Assembly: GCA_026545225.1 (NCBI GenBank)
Contig: CM048851.1
Location: 36,776,456 to 36,840,455 of the forward strand
Direction: 5' to 3'
Origin: Cornus controversa
Taxonomy: Eukaryota; Streptophyta; Magnoliopsida; Cornales; Cornaceae
DNA: 64,000 bases
A model generated the notes under the pieces. The model was not told the DNA's origin. It saw nothing but the letters and a program-made list of their open reading frames with translations, and did no database searches. The position numbers and the translations under genes are program-made. Shown in pieces: positions 26,360 to 37,367 of the stretch. Each line of letters begins with the position of its first letter. Position 1 is the stretch's first letter.

Positions 26360-26827
26360 TATAGATATATATACACACACTCTTAAACTCTCAAACACCC
26401 AATTGCTCTTGTGAAGACCCACACTTTCTGCTTAGGAAGGTAAAAGAAAAAGATCACTAGGCTACAAAGCCCTCAAGTGTCTTAAAAAGCATCCCCTCCA
26501 TATATTTTTGTCTAGAAATATTTTGATTAAAAAAAAAAGACATACTGGTCTTAATATAACCAAAATAATTAAATGTTTATATTTTAAGATTTAATATAAA
26601 TCTAGTTATCTTCTAGCATAGAATTTGACTTATATTTATTAAACAGGATATCTCGTGGTTGGACTTTAGAAAATGACTTATTAAAGTTATTATGACTTTC
26701 ATCCTAAAATTTTAATTTATTCATTTAGCCTTTAGCAAGATGCATAGCTTATGCGATTTTTTCTACCATCCAAATTGATTCCAAAGTGATATGCGAGTTG
26801 ATTTTAATTCAATATTTAAAAATGGAA

Positions 26828-26855
26828 CAATATATATATATATATATATATATAT
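26828..26855. repeat. (TA)n microsatellite
   Basis: About 13 TA units just upstream of the hAT-like element. Confidence 0.85.
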
Positions 26856-26928
26856 GAAAATCTACTATTATTGTTTTTGTTGTTATCACGTGTGTAAAGG
26901 GAGAAATCATGGAGATTTTTTAAAAAAT

Positions 26929-27766
26929 TAGTGGTGGCAAAATTAAACACGACACAAACATTACACAAGTTAAGCGGGTTTGAATTTGAGGTAAGTCAAC
27001 ACGTTTAATAAATAAGTCGACATGAACATGACATGCAAAAATTAAGTTGGATTTGGGTTTAAGCTGTCTAACCCGTAATACGATTACGACATGAGTTATT
27101 CATATGTTATGATTTCATACAAACTTATATATACATAGTTATATATATATTACAATTGTTTGTAATCTATTTGTTTATTTACAAGACTGATGTAGTTATG
27201 AAATGCAATGATGATATTGTTATAATGTCTTCCCAGTTGTTGAATCACCTTAGTATGTTTTTAAATTTGTATATAGATACAAGTTTTCTAATATAGTTTG
27301 ATTTTAGGATTTATGTATTAATATGTACTTTTGTTTTTTATATGATCTTGATAGAGATTTTTAGGAGTGGATAAACTCATATGATATAAGTTAAACAGAT
27401 AAGGCCCTGTTTGGCAGATCTTTTGTTTTGACTTTTACGTAAAAGAAAAAGAGAAACATAAGCTAAATGAGGAAGTTGGTACCTACCAGCTTCCTTTCAA
27501 CGCTTTTTTTGGATTCCAAAACTCTTTAGCCTTATCAATCTAAACACTATTCAAAACGGCTTTTAAGTTTAAAAAGTCAAAAGTCGTTTTTCAAAAGCCA
27601 ATCCAAATAAGGCCTAAAAAGGTTATTAAACAAGTTGTGTCATTATAAGAAATGTTTATTAAACGGGTTACACGAGTCGATTATTAAATGGGTCGGGTTA
27701 GGGTTGAGTTGTTTAGTAGAATACTCATAAATCAACACGACACGGGAACACGAATTGCCACCACTA
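26929..27766. mobile_element. hAT-like inverted-repeat element with a nested MITE
   Basis: Left end TAGTGGTGGCAA...CACGACAC and right end reading TAGTGGTGGCAATTCGTGTT in reverse complement form terminal inverted repeats of the TAGNGGTGGCAA hAT type. No transposase ORF. A clear 8-bp target duplication is not visible. A second inverted-repeat element is inserted at about 27402-27615. Confidence 0.65.
27402..27615. mobile_element. Small MITE nested in the hAT-like element
   Basis: Ends GGCCCTGTTTGGCAGATC and, in reverse complement, GGCCTTATTTGGATTGGC are imperfect terminal inverted repeats around about 214 bp of non-coding sequence. Confidence 0.55.
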
Positions 27767-27852
27767 AGTTGAATGGTATAATGGGCCATTTTCTAAATTT
27801 GAGCCATGAAAGATCATCCCATTTTATAAATTAAATTAAATTCCAACACTAA

Positions 27853-28719
27853 TGTTGCGTTTGCTACGCATGAATGAAATGGAATGAAATGCCCATTCCA
27901 ATTAACCATTCCTTTGATTGGTATGAATTTTAAGGCGAAAATGATCATTCCCTTTGAATGAAAATCTATTTCACAATTAAACCTATAGAATGAGTATTTC
28001 ATTCCCAATAACTAAAGAAAAAATCATATTTCCAAAAAATCTTTCACTTCTACCACCACCACACCTACTCTACCAACATCATTAGCTCTACCACAACTGC
28101 CACCTCCGCCTCCACCACCACCACCCCCATCCCCACCTCCTCCACATCGCCACCCTCCTACTCCACCACATAACCACCTTCCTCCATTACACCCACAGTT
28201 GTCGCCACCACATCGCATCACCTTCCTCCACCACCACACCACCACCTCCACCACTATCCCCACCACACCATTGCCACTACCTCTACATCGACACCACCAT
28301 CCCCCACTGTCACATCGCCACCTTTCTCCATCGCCACCACCTCCACATCACCACCTTCCTTCACCACTGTCACTTTCACCACCACGCTGTCGCCACCACC
28401 TCCACAGCCACCCCATCACCTCCACATCGCCACCTTCCTCCTCCATTGTCACCTTCACGACCACGCTGTCGCCACCACCTCCACAGCCACCCCACCACCT
28501 CCACATCGCCACCTTTCTCCACCATCACACATTTGTTGGTTTAATTTATTTGTCACTAGGAGGGGTATTTTAGAGAATTTGATTTAAAATTTATTTCATT
28601 TCTGTTTCATTTCATTTTTGTAACAAAACAATATAATGAGAATGATCATTTCATTCCATTCTCATTCTCATTCCATTCCTAACTTCATTTCATTCTATTC
28701 TTGCATACCAAACATAGCA
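27853..28719. mobile_element. PIF/Harbinger-like MITE carrying a CCA-rich minisatellite
   Basis: Imperfect inverted repeats TGTTGCGTTTGCTACGCATG and, reverse complemented from the right end, TGCTATGTTTGGTATGCAAG, each followed by GAATG/GGAATG-rich subterminal sequence. Flanked by TAA at 27850-27852 and TAA at 28720-28722, the 3-bp target duplication expected of PIF/Harbinger elements. The interior (about 28045-28530) is a GC-rich CCACCA/CCTCCA array. Open frames there (Pro/His/Thr or Gly/Val) reflect repeat composition, not genes. Confidence 0.65.
28045..28530. repeat. CCA/CCT-rich minisatellite
   Basis: Cytosine-rich on the plus strand in an otherwise AT-rich block. Higher-order units of roughly 65-70 bp (CGCTGTCGCCACCACCTCCA with CACATCGCCACC) are repeated between about 28380 and 28520. 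Confidence 0.8.
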
Positions 28720-28723
28720 TAAA

Positions 28724-30582
28724 AGGCAATTAAATATTTATTATATCTCAAAATACCCAAATTTTATCTTTAAGTTACTCAAGTTCAAACCCAAAATAAA
28801 ATTTGTAAGTGGGCATTTTTATATTTAATATATCATGAACTAATTTTTTTTAATACCACCATTTTCATGCAAAGGAACATAGCTTCAAAGCTTTTATACA
28901 ACACTATAAAATCACATTCACATGAGGTTTATATATAGTGTGCACATGCACCACTATTCAATCCTCCAAAAGTACTTAATTATCTTTGAGCTCACACCCG
29001 ATGCTAAACCAATACCACAAAAACCAAAACGAAATAATAATCTTTATAAGATTTCAATAGAAGCAAAATGACCCAAAACTCTCACGTGATTTTAAAACAA
29101 TGCAATTAATTTCTTATATTATATTTTGGATCATATCATGCCTTCACCTTACAAAAGTAAACAAAGTACTCCATTTTGTGCATATTCTTCTTTTTATGAC
29201 CATTTTACCATTTTCATTATTATAATAAATAAAGAAAGATAGAAAGAAGAGGGGTTTTTTTATATTAATTACTTTTTACCTTAATAAAAAAAATGAGTTT
29301 TTTTTTCAAAAAAAAAAACTAAAAATGCACAATTACATAATAAAAAAATTTGGATATTTTTTTTGTTTTCCATAAATTGTTTCTGAAAATTTTTCTATTA
29401 GAAAGAGAGGAGTTTTTTATATTAAGTTTTCCTTGACCTTAATAAAAAAAAGAGGAGTTTTTTTTTTTGGGAAAAAAATTTCGGAAATAATTGTCGGGGG
29501 AAAAAATGAAATATGCACAATAATAAAAATTTCTGGTTTTTTTTTTGTTTTTTCAAAAATTGTTTTACTTTCATAAATTATATCTCTTTGTAACGGAAAA
29601 TTTTTCGGAAACAATTTCAGAAAAAAATATTTTATTATTCATTGTGCATATTTAGTTTTTTTCCAATAAATTATTTTTAGAATTTATTTCCCCAAAAAAA
29701 CTCCTATTTTTTTTATTAAGATAAAAAAAACTTAATATAAAAAAACCTCTCTTTCTAATGAAAAATTTTCCTGAAAACAAAAAAAAATCATAAATTTTTA
29801 TTATGTAATTGTGCATTTTTAGGTTTTTTTTTTGGGAAAAAAACTCTTTTTTTGTTAAGGTAAAAAAAAAAAAACTCCTTTTCTTCTTATTGTTCTTTAT
29901 TTTTTTATAATAATTAAAGGTAAAATGGTTATACAAAATGATAATATGTGCAAAATAGAGTATTTTGTTCACTTTTGCAACGGTGAAGGTGTGATATGGT
30001 TCAAAATATAACACAAGAGAATTTATTGTACGTTTTTAAAACCACTAGGTGGTTTTGGACCCTTTTGCCTAATCTTTATATGTGAGAAGGTAACTTGCTT
30101 CTACTAATTTTCATCTCGACCTTACACGTGACACTCACTTAACATGGACTCAACTCCCCAACACTGTAAATAAAACTCATTTAGGAGACACCAATTATAT
30201 ATGTTTACAAGTATACACATAAGGTTTTACGTTGAAAAATAGTAAATTCTCTCATGTAGAGTCTATGGTCTCCCAACTCTTTTCAATTTTATTTATTTAT
30301 TGTTTTACCTTCTCTTTCATGTCGAACTGTGAAAGGAATGAAGGATACATTTCTTTTATTCCGATTTTCCCTCCCACTGAATTATTGAAGGGGTTTCGAT
30401 GTTGACATAATACTCCTAATGCATTTGAATTATTGTTTGGTCTCAAGAGAGGGCGCATTGGTAATAATAATTTGAATATGATGAAATTTAGTGAAACAAA
30501 GATTTGATAAAAGAGTTAGAATTTTTAGTCAAATTTTAAAATTTGAGGTTTATGAAAATAGTCATTTTATCAATTTTTTTAA
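28724..30582. other. AT-rich non-coding region
   Basis: No gene. 29240-29900 forms an imperfect inverted repeat rich in A/T homopolymers (TTGACCTTAATAAAAAAAAG-type motifs and complements, centred near 29570), suggesting a decayed foldback element. Confidence 0.5.
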
Positions 30583-31578
30583 GGGTAAAATACATTGATC
30601 TCCCCTGAGGTTTGGCCTAATTACATCCCGCATCAAACTAATAGATTTTGTTACAATGACCTCCCATGAGGTTTACTCCATTAAACAAAGACCCCCCTCC
30701 GTCCAAAATTCTATTAGTCTTGTCAAAAAATTTAGGGTAAATTACACTGACCTCCCTTGAGGTTTGGGATAAATTACGCTGCTTCCCTGAGGTTTGGAGT
30801 AAATTACACTGACTATCCCTAAGGTTTGACCTAATTACACCCGGCATCAAACTAATTAATTTTGCTACAATGACATCTCTTATATCAGAAATGAACTAAT
30901 TAACGTTAACTTTTGGGTGAAATGTCTATTCTACCCTTAATATTATATTGATATAAAAATTAATATATATATATAATGACACTTTTGCCCATATAATATT
31001 ATAATATTTACTATATAATATATATAGTAATTATTATTATATATACGTGTGTGTGTGCACACAATCCCAACTACCATCATGTTCTCGCCTTCAGTTTCAT
31101 CAACCTCACCATGGTGGTGGCCATGGCAGCTGGGGTTGTACACGATGGTTGTGGTGGCTCATGGTGGCAAAAGTAAATATTATTATATTATAATAGATGG
31201 GCAAAAGTGTCATTATATATATATATAAATATTTTAATTTTTATATCAATATAATATTAAGGGTATAATAGACATTTTATCCAAAAGTTAACGTCGATTA
31301 GTTCATTTCTATTACAGGGGAGGTCATTGTAACAAAATTAATTAATTTGATGTCAGATGTAATTAGTCCAAATTTCAGGGAGGTCATTGTAATTTACCCC
31401 AAATCTCAGGGGAGGTCAGTGAAATTTACCCTAATTTTTTTGACAAAACTAGCAGAATTTTGGAAGGGGTCTTTGTCTAACGGAACAAACCTCATGGGAG
31501 GTCATTGTAACAAAATTCATTAGTTTGTTGTCAGGTGTAATTAGGCCAAACTTCAGGGGAGGTTAGTGTATTTTGCCC
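30583..31578. mobile_element. Mutator-like MITE, copy 1 (996 bp)
   Basis: Starts GGGTAAAATACATTGATCTC and ends with its inverted counterpart ...GTGTATTTTGCCC. Inverted repeats extend about 400 bp, so the element can fold into a near-complete hairpin. Flanks show ATTTTTT(T)AA on both sides, a roughly 9-10 bp target duplication with one T slippage. A GC-richer core (about 31080-31170) with the CCATGGTGGTGGCCATGG palindrome is shared with copies 2 and 3. No transposase. Confidence 0.85.
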
Positions 31579-31626
31579 ATTTTTTAATTATAATAAAATT
31601 CAATGATTTTGTTAATACTAAAAAGT

Positions 31627-31752
31627 TATGTTCGGTTGCATAGAATTGGTGTCTTAAAATTAGAATCTGTGTTCGGGTGCATGGAATTAGAGACTTGGAA
31701 TTGGAATTGGATATTATCCAATTCTAATTCCATGCAGTCAAACACAACCATA
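31627..31752. mobile_element. Short MITE-like inverted repeat
   Basis: ATGTTCGGTTGCATAGAATT at the left pairs imperfectly with the reverse complement of the right end, ATGGTTGTGTTTGACTGCAT followed by GGAATT. About 125 bp, non-coding. Confidence 0.45.
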
Positions 31753-31914
31753 GTGAAATTAGAAAAAAATTATTTCATTGAACTTTTCTTTTTTGTTTTG
31801 TCAAGAAACTCCCACATGCTTCTTGAAATAAGTTGAGATACCACTTGACCACGAGCCTTGATTAGTTTATTGAACTATGATGAACTAAAATTTTCTCGAG
31901 ATTTGACAGATTAA

Positions 31915-32998
31915 GGGTCTATTTGGTTAGACGGAACTATGGTAGAAAGTGAAAGTGAAAGAAAAGTGAAATGAAAGGAAAAAAAATTAGGTTTCCAAAA
32001 TGTATTTGGTTAGCATGAATTTTTTTTAGCAAAGTTGTAAAAAATAATATTTTTTAAATTTGGATGGTATGAACATGAAAAGAGAATAATTACTTACCAA
32101 AATTACCCTTTGATTTTAAACACTAAAAAATAAATAAATTTGTGTTAAATACATTCGATCTCTTTCTACCCAATTGTTTATATTTATTTTTAGTAAAGAA
32201 ATAGACGGAGCAAGTCATCAAGAAATCATGAGAGAGTATTTGAAGTTAAAAGTTAATGTAAAGCAAAAAAAAGACTATCTATTCTTCAAGACTAAAAGTC
32301 AAGATATAATAGTATAATAGTGGTGCTTCAATGCTAATATACCTCTTCTAATTAGGTTGGTAAAATTATTAATAATGGTTATTTAGATTAGAAAGATATT
32401 TATTGGAAAGAGTCATCTAACTTTAAAATTTAACTCTTTTTTTTTTAATAGGTATAAAATATAAAGAATTGAGAACTCCATTTTGATTAAAGAGTTGTAA
32501 CTCTTGAGAATTCCAAAAGTGAACATGTTCGGATTATTCAACTTCTTATATTAAAATTGTAAAACATTATTTAATTAATAAAATTATAAAAACTGTATTA
32601 AAAAAAATAAGAAATCTATACAGTTTTTAATAGTATATGTGCATATGTATAGATATGATATAGCTTAATGTTAAAGCTAATAATACTATATTAGTGAGAG
32701 ATAACATGTTATAGTAAGAAAGTTACAGTGAAGAACAGTTATAATAACTTACCATTTCTGTGAAATATGTGGAGAATGAAGATAAACAAGGACCATAATA
32801 GTAAATTAAGATATAAAGTCACCAGAAAATAAATTTTCTTGTGTTTTATGGTAGAAATATTTTTGAGGAAAATTGAGCAATTATGGAATCCTATTTTCCT
32901 GAAAATTTTCACTTTCCTTCTAACCAAATTCCTAAAAATTGTAAAAATTTTATTTTTCTTTTCCTTTCCTGCTACTTCTAGCTAACCAAACGGAAGGT
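31915..32998. mobile_element. Inverted-repeat DNA element (about 1.1 kb)
   Basis: Left end GGGTCTATTTGGTTAGACGG followed by an AAGTGAAAG-rich subterminal region; right end in reverse complement gives CCTTCCGTTTGGTTAGCTAG with an AGGAAAGG-rich subterminal region. No coding capacity, no clear target duplication, so boundaries are approximate. Confidence 0.55.
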
Positions 32999-33199
32999 GA
33001 ATTTTAACCCAACCCAATGTGTAAAACACTCGACTAAAACTCAAGTCAAAATCGACCTCCAACTCAACAATTCCAACATAAGCACTTATGTTCTAACTAG
33101 TTAGACTTAGGAAGTTGGATTTTTTAGATTAGACTAGACTTAAATAGAACAGTAAACTTATTAGAGTTAAACACAAGTTAGACTTTAGTTAGTAATAAT

Positions 33200-34973
33200 G
33201 GTAAAGTGCGGAAAACCTCCTGTGATATATCATTTGTGCAAAATCACCCATTACTTTTAAAAATAAGTTATGTTAGCTCTTGATTTTGAAAAAAGGTGCA
33301 TATACCCCCTTCTAACCACTTTTCTATGACATTTGATCTAAAGTAAATAGATTATTCCAATTTTGCCATTTTAACATGTCCAAAAATACCCCTTTTTGCA
33401 TTATATTAAATACCAAATTTGAGCACTCTCTCACCTCTCTCTCTCATAAACACTCTCTCTCCCTCACACAAACAATTATGGGCCGGTTTGCTAACCATTT
33501 ATGTTTACTGTTTATTATTTATAAAAATAATTTTTTAAGATAAACATGTTTGAGAATTTTTGTTTTGTTTATAAATTGTCAAAACATTTTTAAAATGAGT
33601 TAAGCCTCAAATCATAAACATGAAAATGATGTTTTAGTGTTTATGTTTATTATAAAAAATATATATTTTTTAATTTAAAATGGTGATTATATTATTTTAA
33701 TTAAAAATTAAAACTAAAAGTGAAAAATTGAAAAGAAAAAAAATATAAAAGACTATTGCTTGAAGCAACACGAAAAATGTTATAATTATAAAGTGTAGAC
33801 ATAATTGCCTTGAAAAAAAAAATATTAGGTACAATATGAATAATTATTAAAATACTTGATAATAAGAAATAGTTACTTAGGGGTACTCGTTCTAAAATAA
33901 AAAATAAATAAAAAACTTATTTGAGAAAAAAAAACAAAGAAGTTCCAACCGTCTCATTGTCAAAGAAACAAAAATAGTATTTTGTACTCATATCATTCAT
34001 TCATTTTCAGTGTTGAAAGGAAAATGAAATAAAAAAATGAAAAAGAAAATAGTAGTGGAAGAAGTTCAAAGAACAGGTGGAATCGGAACCGTAAAGAATC
34101 GTAACTAAACCGAACCGAACTGAACCATTGGGAATGGTTCCGGTTCCCCTAAGAATCATAAGTAATTAAACCGTGTGCACCCCTACTTATTGGGACCTTC
34201 TGAGTTGTGGGTCATTATAGTTTTACCGTATAATTTACAATGTGTAGATATATATGTAACCCAATATTATTGATTTCTTTTTTATGTATATTTCTTACTC
34301 TGTCATTGCTATATAGATTTGTTGTAGCATCCAATTGGCTTTTTATGCAATTTACTGTGTTCTTTTTTTTTTTTTTTTTAAATAATTTAAAGTTAACAAC
34401 ATGTTTTTCTGTTTATGATTTTTAAAATAAGCCAAACTTTTTTTTATTATCATATAATACTAGTAACATAAATAATGTTTATATAAAAATACTAAACATA
34501 AATGATTACCAAACGAGCCCGTGTTAATATGAAATCAACACGCATGGAATACATATATACAACATATATAAACTACATATATAAAAAATATACAAAAGAA
34601 AAATACATGGTACATATATAAACTACATATACTGCTGGTATATACAACGTATACCAAAATAAAATAAAAAAATTTCTTTGAAATCTGTTGTATATTTTGC
34701 ATCAAAATATATATACACACACACACACACATATGTATGTATGTATAAAAAGGCATGAAAAATCTCCCTCGATCAATTCACAACTAGCCTAACAAGTGAT
34801 TGTGAAAATACATCTCATTCGGTAACTCACCAAACATGAACTGATATATATATATATCATTCTCCACATAGGTACTTATTTGAACAATTTTATAACTTAA
34901 AGGATGTTTTTCAATTCAAAGGAGATTATATGCACTCTATGTATATCACCGGGATTGTTTTTGCACTTTACCC
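33200..34973. mobile_element. Mutator-like MITE with perfect 10-bp target duplication, host of a nested element
   Basis: Ends GGTAAAGTGCGGAAAACCTC and, in reverse complement, GGGTAAAGTGCAAAAACAAT. Flanked by TAGTAATAAT at 33190-33199 and again at 34974-34983. Length 1774 bp, of which 33480-34520 is a second inserted element. Confidence 0.85.
33480..34520. mobile_element. Inverted-repeat element nested in the 33.2-35.0 kb MITE
   Basis: Terminal inverted repeats GGGCCGGTTTGCTAACCATT and (reverse complement of right end) GGGCTCGTTTGGTAATCATT, both continuing TATGTTTA. No transposase ORF and no clean target duplication. A hAT-like relic at 34080-34180 (GAACCG... ending CACCCCTAC) seems to be embedded in turn. 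Confidence 0.7.
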
Positions 34974-35055
34974 TAGTAATAATAGTATCAAATATAATTT
35001 GAGTTAGGTTTTAGACTTTTAGTTATTTAGACGTAGCGACTCATAATTAGATAAA

Positions 35056-35868
35056 GGGTAAACTACACTGAACTCTCCTGATGTTTGATCTAATTACACT
35101 TGACATCAAACTTATAGATTTTGTTACAATGACCTCCCTTGAGGTTTGCTCCGTTAGATAAAGACTCCCCTCCGTCCAAAATTCTGTTAGTTTTCTCAAA
35201 AAATTTAGGGTAAATTACACTAACCTCCCTTGATGTTTGGGGTAAATTACACTGACCTCTCCTGAGGTTTGGCCTAATTATACCCGATATCAAACTAATT
35301 GATTTGGTTACAATGACCTCCCCTGTAGCAGAAATGAACTAATCGACGTTAATTTTTGGGTGAAATGTCTATTCTACCCTTAATATTATATTGATATAAA
35401 AATTAAAATATCTATATATATAAAATTACACTTTTGCTCATCTAATATAATAATATTTACTATAATATAATATAATAATATTTACTTTTGCCACCATGAG
35501 CCACCACAACCATCGTGCACAACCCCAGCTGCCATGGCCACCACCATGGTGAGATTGATGAAGCCGAAGGTGAGAGCATGATGGCAGCTGGGATTGTGCG
35601 CGCGCATACACACATATATAATAATATTTACTATATATATAATATAGTAAATATTATTATATTAGATGGATAAAAGTGTCATTTTATATATATAGATATT
35701 TTAATTTTTATATCAATATAATATTAAGGGTAGAATAGACATTTGACCCAAAAGTTAACGTCGATTAGTTCATTTCTGTTACAGGGGAGGTCATTGTAAC
35801 AAAATCAATTAGTTTGATACCAGGTGTAATTAGGCTAAACCACAAGGGAAGTCAGTATAATTTACTCC

Positions 35869-35904
<36 letters not shown>

Positions 35905-36051
35905 TTTTTGACAAAACTAACAGAATTTTGGACGGAATGGGGTCTTTGTCTAACGGAGCAAACATCTGAGGAGGTCGTTGTAACAAAATTCATTAGTTTG
36001 ATGTCGGGTGTAATTAGGCCAAACCTCAGGGAAGGTCAGTGTATTTTACCC
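35056..36051. mobile_element. Mutator-like MITE, copy 2, perfect 9-bp target duplication
   Basis: GGGTAAACTACACTGAACTC at the left; the right end is its inverted counterpart ending TTTTACCC. TTAGATAAA at 35047-35055 is repeated exactly at 36052-36060. Length 996 bp, the same as copy 1, with the core in opposite orientation. 9-bp duplications and long inverted repeats fit Mutator-like elements. Confidence 0.92.
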
Positions 36052-36160
36052 TTAGATAAATTGTAAGTTTTAACCCGTTAACTCAAGTGACGCAAGGAAT
36101 TTGCCCAACTCCTTCAAATCTTGAATGTTTATTTATTGATTCTCATAAATTTTAAATTTA

Positions 36161-37358
36161 GGATAAATTACACTGACCTCTCCTGAGGTTTAACCTAATT
36201 ACACCCAACGTCAAACTAATGAATTTTGTTACAATGACCTTCCTTGAGGTTTGCTCCGTTAGACAAAGATCCCCTTTGTCCAAATCTCGGTTAGTTTTGG
36301 CAAAAAAATTTATGGTAAATTACACTGACCTCTCTAAGGTTTGACCTAATTACACACGACATCAAACTAATTGATTTTGTTATAATGACCTCCCCTGTAA
36401 CAAAAATGAACTAACCGACATTAACTTTTGGATAAAATGTCTATTATACCCTTAATATTATATTGATATAAAAATTAAAATATTTTTATATATAAACTGA
36501 CACTTTTGCCCATCTAATATAATAATATTTACTATATTATATAGTAAATATTATTTATATATATAGTAAATATTATTATATATATATGCGCATATATATA
36601 TATGTGTGTGTGTGTGCGCGCGCGTGCGCGCACGCGACTACCATCATCATCCCCATCGACACCACACCAAGACCACCTCCATGCCACATACCAGACTCAT
36701 CACTCACGGCTGCCATACTGTGAACCACCACTATCCGAGTCACCATGAGCCACCACAACTATCATGTACAACCCCAGCTGCCATGGCCACCAACATGCTC
36801 ATACCTTTGGCTTCATCAACCTCGTCATGGTGGCTCGGCTAGTGGTGGTTCACGACATGACAGTCGTGAGTGGTGGGTCTGATTTGTGGCATGGCGGTGG
36901 TCTTGGTGTGTTGTGGATGGGGGTGATGATGGCAGCTGGGGTTGTGTGCACACGCGCACACACACATACATATATATCTACATATATATATAAAATAATA
37001 TTTACTATATATATAAATATTTATTATATTAGATGGACAAAAGTGTCATTTTATATATATAAATATTTTAATTTTTATATCAATATAATATTAACGATAT
37101 AATAGACATCTCACCCAAAAGTTAACGTCGATTAGTTCATTTCTGTTACAGGGGAGGTCATTGTAACAAAATCAATTAGTTTGATATTGGGTGTAATTAT
37201 GCCAAACTTGAGGAAGGTTAGTGTAATTTACCTTTTTTTTGGTGGGAGGGAGTCTTTGTCTAACGGAACAAACCTCAGAAAATGATGTAACAAAATTTAT
37301 TAGTTTGATGTCGAGTGTAATTAAGCCAAATTTTAGAGAAGCTCAGTGTAATTTACCC
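36161..37358. mobile_element. Mutator-like MITE, copy 3, perfect 9-bp target duplication
   Basis: GGATAAATTACACTGACCTC at the left, ...AGTGTAATTTACCC at the right. TTAAATTTA at 36152-36160 is repeated exactly at 37359-37367. At 1198 bp it is about 200 bp longer than copies 1 and 2 because the central GC-rich core (about 36620-36965) is expanded and is itself palindromic. Confidence 0.92.
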
Positions 37359-37367
37359 TTAAATTTA

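Noticed and set aside
28024-28573. Open frames in the CCA-rich block (Pro/His/Thr-rich on plus, Gly/Val-rich on minus)
   Set aside because: They follow from the trinucleotide-like repeat, occur in several frames on both strands, and lie inside a MITE; no signal peptide or extensin SPPPP pattern is maintained.
29417-30014. Minus-strand Lys/Phe-rich frames near 29.4-30.0 kb
   Set aside because: They arise from A/T homopolymers in a decayed inverted repeat and have no coding signature.
36606-37102. Open frames in the core of the third Mutator-like MITE
   Set aside because: The palindromic core opens frames on both strands and the other copies do not keep the reading frame.
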